NCBI GenBank assembly: GCA_022562855.1
Contig: JADFON010000186.1
Location: forward strand, 1-5,070
Length of the DNA: 5,070 nt
Source of the DNA: Candidatus Zhuqueibacterota bacterium
Lineage (GTDB): Bacteria > SM23-31
Direction of reading: 5' to 3'
The position numbers and the translations under genes are program-made. The notes below the pieces were generated by a model. That model was not told the origin of the DNA, did not search any database, and worked only from the letters and a program-made list of their open reading frames with translations. Of this stretch, positions 1 through 5,070 are shown one piece after another (position 1 is the stretch's first letter; each line of letters starts with the position of its first letter).

Positions 1-30
1 CACTACGTGAGAGGGGGGATTCAGGGGGGT
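1..30. repeat. G-rich edge sequence, possible half of a hairpin cut by the window edge
   Basis: The window opens with CACTACGTG, in which CAC and GTG can pair around TAC. AGA and a run of six G follow, then ATTCA and a second run of six G (24-29). If the bases just outside the window mirror this (CCCCCCTCT before CAC), the whole would be a long hairpin with its tip at bases 4-6. Only one arm is visible, so the missing arm is inference. It could be an intergenic repeat or the terminator of an upstream gene. No coding frame is supported here. Confidence 0.3.
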
Positions 31-145
31 GTCGAAACGGTATTATAAACAAGAATAACATGTACTAAACCTTTATGCAACAAAGAATTACAGCAATGAC
101 CGCGAATTTATACCGGACACTAATGTCACCAGGTATCAAACCAAT

Positions 146-157
146 CTTCTTAAGAAG
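146..157. repeat. 12-bp perfect palindrome overlapping the ribosome binding site
   Basis: CTTCTTAAGAAG is its own reverse complement and sits just before the peptidase start codon, sharing its last two bases with the Shine-Dalgarno core. It could be a small operator, or its left half could pair with the purine-rich ribosome binding site in the mRNA. Purine-rich Shine-Dalgarno sequences make short palindromes of this kind easy to obtain by chance, so function is only a possibility. Confidence 0.35.
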
Positions 158-164
158 GAGGAGG
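156..164 (+). promoter_or_regulatory. Strong Shine-Dalgarno sequence for the M14 peptidase
   Basis: AGGAGGAGG lies 5-8 bases before the ATG at 170, depending on which AGGAGG register pairs with 16S rRNA. This is near-consensus and fixes the start codon. The alternative methionines at residues 6 and 7 lie inside the signal peptide and have no such site. Confidence 0.8.
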
Positions 165-169
165 AAGTT

Positions 170-2752
170 ATGAAGAAGTCTTCTATGATGCTTCTGTTTT
201 TATTGGTCACAGCATTTTTTTCTAATTCGTTGGCTCAGAATTGGGAGTTCTATCCGAACGGCACGTATGACAGCAGGATTACGAAACCGTCGGAATTTCT
301 CGGATATGAACTTGGGAGCAGGTTTACGTTTCATCACCAGATAGTCTCATACCTGAAGCTGCTGGCTGAGGAATCCGACAGAATTCAATATCACGAATAC
401 GGCAAAACGTATGAACTTCGCGAACTGGTCTATCTTGTAATATCCGCGCCCGAAAATCTCGACCGGGTGGACGAAATAAGGCGGGATAATCTGCGGCTTG
501 CCGACCCGAGGACAACAAGTGGAACAGCGGCTCAAAATATAATCAACACTAATCCCACAATAGCATATCTTGCTTACGGTGTACACGGCAACGAGTCCTG
601 CAGTTCTGAAGCGGCTTTGCTGACCGCTTACCAGCTTGCGGCAGGTACCGACCAGACAACGCTTGGGATTCTGCGTGATGTGGTAACTATTTTGGACCCG
701 ATTGAAAACCCGGACGGGAGGGACCATTATTCGTTCCGCTACAATGCGGCTCTCGACAAAAATCCGAATTCTTCGCAAATAGCGGTTGAACGGTCTGCCG
801 GCGGCGGCGGCAGGACCAATCATTATAATTTTGATTTGAATAGAGATTGGGCATTTTTGACACAGATCGAATCGCAGGAACGGGTAAAATTGTATAAACA
901 ATGGAAACCGCAGGTTGCGGTTGATTTCCACGAAATGGGTTCCGGGTCTACTTATTTTTTCTTCCCGGCTGCGACTCCTATTAATGCAAACTATCCCGAC
1001 CAGCTCATGAAATGGCAGAGAATTTACGGTGAAGGAAATGCCGCGTCATTTGATTATTACGGATGGAAATATTATACCCAGCAGGGTTTTGACCTTCTCT
1101 ATCCGAGTTTCGCAGATTCCTGGACGTCGTTTAACGGCGCAACAGGCATGACATACGAACAAGCCGGAGGCGGTTCGGCGGGTGTTATTCTGAAAAGGGG
1201 AGATAACGACTATCTTACGCTAAAACAGAGATTGTGGGACCATTTTACCACAGGTATGGCGACGCTTAAGACGTCTATGACCAATAAAATTGACCGGCTA
1301 AGAGATTTTCATGACTTTTTTGTATCCGCAATAGATGAGGGTGAAAACGGCGGCACCAAGGCATATATTATTCCACCGCCTGCCAATCCCTTTACTTTTA
1401 ACATAATGCTTAAGAACCTCTTGATGCAGGATATTGAAGTAAAACGTGCAGAAGAAAGTTTTAAGGTCCGCAATGTTCGGGGTTATTTCGACAGTTCCAG
1501 CAGGGAAAAGGAATTTCCCGCCGGTACCTACGTGCTGGACCTTGCTCAGCCTCAGAAACGGCTGCTCAAAGTTTTGTTTGAACAGGACCAGGTCTTGACC
1601 GACACTTCATTTTATGATATATCAACCTGGTCGTACCCGTACGCAACAAATATCGAGACATACTGGACAAGCTCAAAAGTAAACGCACGCACTGCACCGG
1701 TAACGGAAGCCGTTCCTCTCAAAGGGAATGTGGCAAACGCTCCTGCGAAATATGCCTACCTGCTCCCTTTTAAGGGTGTGGAAACAACACTTGCATATTA
1801 TGAACTTGCCAGGAACGATGTTCAGGGCGGAATTGCGAACAGACCGTTTACCATCGAGGGAAACAGTTATCCGCGTGGAACGGCGGTATTCTATACCGGT
1901 TCAAATGATGACAACCTGCATACCTTAGTGAGGGAAACTGCAAATAAATTCGGCGTTGCATTTACCGGCGTCAACACCGGGATAGCGGAAAAAGGAATCG
2001 ATCTCGGTTCCGGCAGAATTTCGAAACTTGTCAAGCCAAAAATCGGGGTAGTCGGAAACATGGGTACCGTCAGGCATATGTTCGACCACCGGTATAACAT
2101 CGATTTTATCAACATCAATCCGAGCAGGTTGACAAGAATCGACATCAAAGAGGTAAACGTAATTATCGCCGCCAGAGGTCTTAATTCATCCCTTTCCGGC
2201 GAAGATGCAATAAATGGATTTAAGGATTGGATTCGTGCCGGCGGTGTGTTCATTGGATGGAGAGGCGCCACAACATATGCGCTTTCCGATGACGTCAAGC
2301 TGGCAGACTTCAAACTGGCTGAGAGACCGGAAAAAGACGAAGAGACAAAAAAACAGGAAGAAGAAGAACAGATGCGGCTGACGGTCGAAGAACGTGAAAC
2401 ATACCGTAAACCGCTTGCCTCGCCCGGCTACTTTGTCCGTGCGTCACTCGACCTGACACATCCGCTTGCATACGGCATGAAAAAAGAAATAGCCGTCCTT
2501 AAATTTGGGAGGGCGGCGTTTGATCTTGCGCCGGGAGGCGGAATGGTCGGTGTATTTGATAAAAACCCGAAACTCAGTGGGTATGCACATCCGGACAATG
2601 TAAAGCAAATCTCGGATAAAGGATATCTTGCTCATTCCAGAATGGGGCGGGGTCACGTAATCCTGTTTACGGATGATCCGACCTGGAGAGAGTTTATGTC
2701 GGGGCTTGAACCGCTCTTTTTGAATGCGGTGCTTCTTATGCCGTCGCATTAA
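170..2752 (+). CDS. Secreted M14-family zinc carboxypeptidase with long C-terminal extension
   Basis: This is a metallocarboxypeptidase of the M14 (carboxypeptidase A-like) family, predicted to remove C-terminal residues from peptides outside the cytoplasm. Residues 1-22 form a signal peptide: Lys2-Lys3, a hydrophobic core at about 7-17, and cleavage likely after SLA (22). The catalytic domain spans about 45-370. The HxxE zinc motif is His139/Glu142 in HGNES, and the third zinc ligand is His254 in VDFHEMG, 112 residues later, as expected for the family. FDLNRDW (221-227) supplies the Asn-Arg pair matching Asn144-Arg145 of carboxypeptidase A, and Glu330 in MTYEQAGG is the probable general base. 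The region from 390 to 860 is not catalytic. About 624-700 has an alternating strand/helix pattern suggesting a class I glutamine amidotransferase/DJ-1-like fold (tentative), followed by a Lys/Glu-rich linker (718-745). The gene is intact and stands alone. The substrate cannot be deduced. Confidence 0.93.
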   Translation: MKKSSMMLLFLLVTAFFSNSLAQNWEFYPNGTYDSRITKPSEFLGYELGSRFTFHHQIVSYLKLLAEESDRIQYHEYGKTYELRELVYLVISAPENLDRVDEIRRDNLRLADPRTTSGTAAQNIINTNPTIAYLAYGVHGNESCSSEAALLTAYQLAAGTDQTTLGILRDVVTILDPIENPDGRDHYSFRYNAALDKNPNSSQIAVERSAGGGGRTNHYNFDLNRDWAFLTQIESQERVKLYKQWKPQVAVDFHEMGSGSTYFFFPAATPINANYPDQLMKWQRIYGEGNAASFDYYGWKYYTQQGFDLLYPSFADSWTSFNGATGMTYEQAGGGSAGVILKRGDNDYLTLKQRLWDHFTTGMATLKTSMTNKIDRLRDFHDFFVSAIDEGENGGTKAYIIPPPANPFTFNIMLKNLLMQDIEVKRAEESFKVRNVRGYFDSSSREKEFPAGTYVLDLAQPQKRLLKVLFEQDQVLTDTSFYDISTWSYPYATNIETYWTSSKVNARTAPVTEAVPLKGNVANAPAKYAYLLPFKGVETTLAYYELARNDVQGGIANRPFTIEGNSYPRGTAVFYTGSNDDNLHTLVRETANKFGVAFTGVNTGIAEKGIDLGSGRISKLVKPKIGVVGNMGTVRHMFDHRYNIDFININPSRLTRIDIKEVNVIIAARGLNSSLSGEDAINGFKDWIRAGGVFIGWRGATTYALSDDVKLADFKLAERPEKDEETKKQEEEEQMRLTVEERETYRKPLASPGYFVRASLDLTHPLAYGMKKEIAVLKFGRAAFDLAPGGGMVGVFDKNPKLSGYAHPDNVKQISDKGYLAHSRMGRGHVILFTDDPTWREFMSGLEPLFLNAVLLMPSH

Positions 2753-2826
2753 ATACAACAAATTACACCCGGCGTCACGGACAAAAGTCCTGATGTCACA
2801 ATTACACAATAGCAAATTATAATTGT
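2753..2826. other. Short AT-rich spacer after the peptidase gene
   Basis: This spacer carries a direct repeat AATTACAC (2761-2768 and 2800-2807), a small GGAC-AAAA-GTCC hairpin (2779-2790) and a palindrome AATTATAATT (2815-2824) immediately before the repeat element. The hairpin has only four base pairs and no T-tract after it, so it is not a convincing intrinsic terminator. Confidence 0.4.
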
Positions 2827-3045
2827 TAACCCGTTGTGCTAAATAGAATTGATGCATATTGAGCATTTTTTGCTATGGTTTACACCAAGTCCTTCTGTCA
2901 TTTCGATCCCGTATTATGGGAAGAAATCTCATTGTAAAGATTTCTCGGCTACGCTCGAAATGACATTGATATCGAACCTAATAGCATGTTATTAAAGAAC
3001 TTGCGTCGAATCGAAAATATTTTCTTTAATTAGCACAACGGGTTA
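2827..3045. mobile_element. 219-bp MITE-like nested palindromic element
   Basis: The ends are perfect 16-bp inverted repeats: TAACCCGTTGTGCTAA (2827-2842) and its reverse complement (3030-3045). The outermost TA on each side fits a TA target duplication of the kind made by IS630/Tc1-mariner-type transposases. Moving inward, TGCTATGGTT (2871-2880) pairs with 2975-2986 apart from a two-base bulge, an 11-bp repeat follows (2896-2906 with 2955-2965), then an 8-bp hairpin (2922-2929 with 2938-2945). The whole segment could fold as one long branched hairpin. It encodes no credible protein, so it would depend on a transposase elsewhere. It lies between two convergent genes, where its RNA fold could also act as a two-way terminator. 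MITE status is inferred from structure alone. Confidence 0.65.
2896..2965. repeat. Inner inverted pair of TGTCATTTCGA...AGAAATCT arms
   Basis: The left arm (2896-2929) reads TGTCATTTCGA, a 15-base linker, then AGAAATCT. The right arm (2938-2965) is the same motif on the other strand: TGTCATTTCGA, a 9-base linker GCGTAGCCG, then AGAAATCT. The arms are therefore inverted copies separated by eight bases and differing mainly in their linkers. The left linker forms its own small hairpin (TCCC at 2907-2910 with GGGA at 2918-2921). Repeats of this flavour are familiar to me from intergenic DNA of Bacteroidota and relatives; that is recollection, not a search result. Confidence 0.7.
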
Positions 3046-3048
3046 TTA

Positions 3049-3954
3049 TTATTCAAAAAAACCGGAGAACTTATCTTTGTTTTCGCTCATCCATGTTTCG
3101 AATGTTTTAAGACCAGGATACATTGACCTCGCCTGATCCATTTCTTCTTTCCTGTTAGGAATAAACTCTGCATTAAATGCAAACATATTTGCAAGATCAT
3201 CAGCGCCCGGAAAACCAAAAGATGCGAATACTTCCTGCGGGATGTGGCTGTAACCGACTTCCCTGCCAAGCGCATGTGACATTGTTTTTGCATATTCGGT
3301 TCCGGTAAGATCATCGCCAACGCCGCCGACTGTTTTTCCGTAATATTTTTCGGGAGAATTGAACATTTCTTTTACTATTCCGCCCAGGTCTTCAATACAT
3401 ATACCCGCAAGAAGCGTATCGCCCTGTGGAAATCCAAATCCGTAACTATCGTCTTCTTGCTTTTGCGGGGGAAAATAGCTTAAGAAATTTTCATAATAAA
3501 ATGCAGCATGAACAAAAGAATGTTTCACATCAAGACCTTCAATATAATCTTCAAGCTGCGCTTTCAATTGAAAATGAGGAACATCATATTTACTCTTTGA
3601 TAATTTATCTATATCCGGCAAAGAACTGTAGATAAAATATTCCGCGTTTGAATTGTTGACTGCGTTGGATAGATTTTTCCCCTGTTGAAATTCTTTGTCA
3701 AAGTGTTCCCAAAAATTTGTAACACCGAATACTCCCCAAACACCTTCAAGTGCAGAATTCAAACTATCTATGTTGTCAAAATCTCCTTTAACAACTTCTG
3801 AACCGGCTTCAGCAAGAGCTTTTGCTGCATCTGAATCTGCATTTCTTGTAAGACATTTTACATTAAATTTTCCATCTTTTAATAAAAATTGTGCGACACT
3901 GCCACCCTGCGCGCCGGTTCCGCCGGTAACGAGAATCGTTTTTTTATCTGACAT
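3049..3954 (-). CDS. NmrA-like NAD(P)-binding atypical short-chain dehydrogenase
   Basis: This is a cytoplasmic protein of the NmrA-like branch of atypical SDRs. Some members are NADPH-sensing regulators without catalysis (fungal NmrA, human NMRAL1) and others are quinone or related reductases. The N-terminus carries a Rossmann start: ILVTGGTGAQGG with the GxxGxxG glycines at 11, 14 and 17. LTRN follows at 35-38, where Arg37 is placed to contact the 2'-phosphate of NADP(H). The FWEHF block is at 81-85, and VPHFQLK includes Lys131, the usual conserved lysine of this group. The classical SDR YxxxK pair is not evident. The length, 301 residues, is normal. The start is supported by GGAGA six bases upstream. 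The gene has no operon partner; it converges on the peptidase gene and diverges from a truncated paralog. Whether it is an enzyme or a redox sensor cannot be decided. Confidence 0.9.
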   Translation of the reverse strand: MSDKKTILVTGGTGAQGGSVAQFLLKDGKFNVKCLTRNADSDAAKALAEAGSEVVKGDFDNIDSLNSALEGVWGVFGVTNFWEHFDKEFQQGKNLSNAVNNSNAEYFIYSSLPDIDKLSKSKYDVPHFQLKAQLEDYIEGLDVKHSFVHAAFYYENFLSYFPPQKQEDDSYGFGFPQGDTLLAGICIEDLGGIVKEMFNSPEKYYGKTVGGVGDDLTGTEYAKTMSHALGREVGYSHIPQEVFASFGFPGADDLANMFAFNAEFIPNRKEEMDQARSMYPGLKTFETWMSENKDKFSGFFE

Positions 3955-3960
3955 TTTTTA

Positions 3961-3965
3961 TCTCC
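3961..3965 (-). promoter_or_regulatory. Ribosome binding site of the NmrA-like gene
   Basis: On the minus strand GGAGA lies six bases before the ATG (3954-3952), separated by an A/T-rich spacer. It supports this start codon, as does the Rossmann motif beginning at residue 6. No convincing promoter hexamers are visible between here and the inverted-repeat element that begins only 55 bases upstream of the gene. Confidence 0.7.
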
Positions 3966-4009
3966 GTTATTTGATTAAAATTTATTGGATGAAAAAGTTT
4001 TACTATGTT

Positions 4010-4275
4010 GAGAGTGTTGCAAAACCGTTTTTGCTAACTGAATTTAGATACTGCCACGACAGGAGGTCACTACTGAAAACCGCGAAAAAAGGGGCTTCAT
4101 AGTGGCAAGCCCAATTACGGGACCACGTAGTGGCAGGCAGGCAGGTTAAGTTCAGCATGATGGTTTCGTGCTGGTGATTCCGAACTCTCCAGAGAGGGAC
4201 GGCTTGAACTGCGAACCGGAATCTACAGATAAAACCACCAAAAACCAATGCTTTTTATAATTGTGCAACACTCTC
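4010..4275. mobile_element. 266-bp segment bounded by 12-bp inverted repeats, possible MITE or IS remnant
   Basis: GAGAGTGTTGCA (4010-4021) is repeated perfectly in inverted orientation at 4264-4275. Termini of the form GAGAGTGTTGCAA look like insertion-sequence ends, but I cannot assign a family. The interior is visibly richer in G and C than the AT-rich DNA on either side. It holds a CCAC-GTA-GTGG hairpin (4123-4133), three and a half copies of GGCA in tandem (4132-4145), and CTGCCAC (4051-4057) inverted at 4130-4136. An 81-codon minus-strand frame crosses the segment and leaves its left end, but it has no recognisable domain and no transposase motif. No target duplication is evident (flanks ATGTT and TATAT). 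It may be an internally deleted or decayed element. Confidence 0.5.
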
Positions 4276-4415
4276 TATATAATATTAATGATTATAACAA
4301 CAATATTTAAGCAAATTGGCTCATTTTCAATAGAATTTTCTTTCCATATAATTATGTTGAAAAAACCTGATCTTTATTTCCACCGCCCTATTCTGCTATC
4401 CCCAAAATTAGAAAC
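4276..4415. other. AT-rich intergenic stretch without recognised content
   Basis: This stretch separates the inverted-repeat segment from the truncated NmrA-like frame. It contains AT runs and a 25-codon open frame (4354-4431) with no family resemblance. I searched all three forward frames for the missing GxxGxxG start of the downstream gene and did not find it. No promoter or ribosome binding site that would serve the downstream frame is evident. Confidence 0.5.
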
Positions 4416-5070
4416 ACCCGGGCTATTTTAAACCATGATAGCAGCGATTTTACCGTACGTGCGCTTACCAGAAACGTCAACTCCGATAAAGCGAAAGAGC
4501 TGGCAAAGTTAGGCGCTGAAGTAGCCGCCGCCGACGTCGACGACGAAGAAAGCCTGAAAAAGGCGTTTGAAGGCGCTTACGGTGTGTACTGCGTAACATT
4601 TTTCTGGGAACATTTTTCGCCCGAGAAGGAAAATGCTCATGCCGAATCGATGGCAAAGGCAGCGAAACATAACGGCATTGAACATGTTATCTGGTCCACC
4701 CTTGAAGATACTCGTAAGTGGATACCTCTCGACGACAACCGTATGCCAACACTTATGGATAAATACAAAGTTCCGCACTTCGACAGCAAAGGTGAAGTCG
4801 ATCATGTTTTTACAGACCTTGGTGTTCCTGCGACGTTCTTGCTGACTTCATTTTATTGGGATAACCTCATTCATTTCGGTATGGGACCGAAGAAGGGTCC
4901 CGACGGGAAAATGGCTTTTACTCTGCCCATGGGAGACAAGAAGCTCCCGGGCATCGCCGGAGAGGACATCGGTAAGTGCGCTTATGGAATATTTAAGAAT
5001 AATAGCAAATATGTCGGCGAAACAGTTGGCATTGCCGGTGAGCACGTGACCGGAACACAGATGTCAGCCG
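4416..5070 (+). pseudogene. NmrA-like gene lacking its N-terminal cofactor motif; continues past the window
   Basis: The frame runs open to the window edge (218 codons from 4416) and is plainly homologous to the minus-strand NmrA-like protein. Over the 52-residue block from ALTRN to FWEHF, 29 positions are identical. FWEHF is at 4602-4616 and VPHFDSK, with the conserved lysine, at 4770-4790. Similarity begins abruptly at TRAIL (from 4416), about 20 residues into the family, so the first beta strand and the GxxGxxG loop are absent. The same frame is closed by a stop at 4368-4370, and its first ATG (4650) is deep inside the fold. A deletion or rearrangement near 4415 is the simplest reading, making this a decapitated pseudogene; an assembly error at the junction is the alternative. 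About 80 residues would remain beyond the window. Codons are more GC-rich than in the neighbouring paralog, so recent duplication is unlikely. Confidence 0.7.

Noticed and set aside
41-112. AT-rich hexamers (TATTAT at 41-46, TTTATA at 107-112) as promoter -10 boxes for the peptidase
   Set aside because: No matching upstream -35 box at proper spacing was found, and the organism's promoter consensus is unknown.
347-931. 194-codon minus-strand open frame inside the peptidase gene
   Set aside because: It lies wholly antisense to a well-supported M14 catalytic domain, has no recognisable motif, and shows the biased composition of a shadow frame.
2779-2790. GGAC-AAAA-GTCC hairpin as a terminator for the peptidase gene
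   Set aside because: The stem is only four base pairs and no T-tract follows.
2444-2866. 140-codon minus-strand frame running from the inverted-repeat element into the peptidase gene
   Set aside because: It is mostly antisense to the peptidase C-terminus and has no motif of its own.
3966-4022. Outward-facing promoter at the edge of the second element driving the NmrA-like gene
   Set aside because: TTGCAA could serve as a -35 box, but no acceptable -10 box lies 16-18 bases away.
4003-4248. 81-codon minus-strand open frame across the second inverted-repeat segment
   Set aside because: It has no domain or transposase signature and no clear ribosome binding site. It starts inside and ends just outside the element, so it is more likely chance or a decayed remnant.
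4354-4431. Short ATG-initiated frame considered as the missing N-terminus of the truncated NmrA-like gene via a frameshift
   Set aside because: Its 25 residues contain no glycine-rich Rossmann motif and do not resemble the start of the intact paralog.
4509-5045. Minus-strand frames (98 and 65 codons) opposite the truncated NmrA-like gene
   Set aside because: They are antisense shadows of a frame with clear family motifs.

Overview
The window reads as an ordinary bacterial chromosomal segment. The likely source is the Bacteroidota/Chlorobi/Ignavibacteria group. That assignment is an inference from the large secreted M14-type metallocarboxypeptidase, the moderate to AT-rich composition, and an intergenic repeat whose arms (TGTCATTTCGA...AGAAATCT) resemble repeats I remember from such genomes. 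No rRNA, tRNA or CRISPR array is visible.

Layout. Positions 1-169 are a leader whose first 30 bases look like one half of a G-rich hairpin; it ends in a strong ribosome binding site. Positions 170-2752 (+) encode an intact 860-residue exported M14 zinc carboxypeptidase with every expected catalytic residue and a long C-terminal extension. It converges on 3049-3954 (-), an intact 301-residue NmrA-like atypical short-chain dehydrogenase/NAD(P)-binding protein. Between them, 2827-3045 is a 219-bp nested palindrome with perfect 16-bp terminal inverted repeats ending in TA, shaped like a MITE. Its right end stops three bases short of the NmrA stop codon.

Upstream of the NmrA gene, 4010-4275 is a second, unrelated element-like segment bounded by perfect 12-bp inverted repeats (GAGAGTGTTGCA). 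After 140 bp of AT-rich DNA with no recognisable content, a second NmrA-family reading frame runs on the + strand from about 4416 to the window end. It is clearly homologous to the first gene but lacks the first ~20 residues, including the dinucleotide-binding glycine motif, and has no usable start codon. It is best read as a decapitated gene or pseudogene.

The genes do not form an operon: the first two converge and the two NmrA-like frames diverge. I see no shared pathway and no convincing new multi-gene system. The most informative features are the two small inverted-repeat elements and the truncated paralog.
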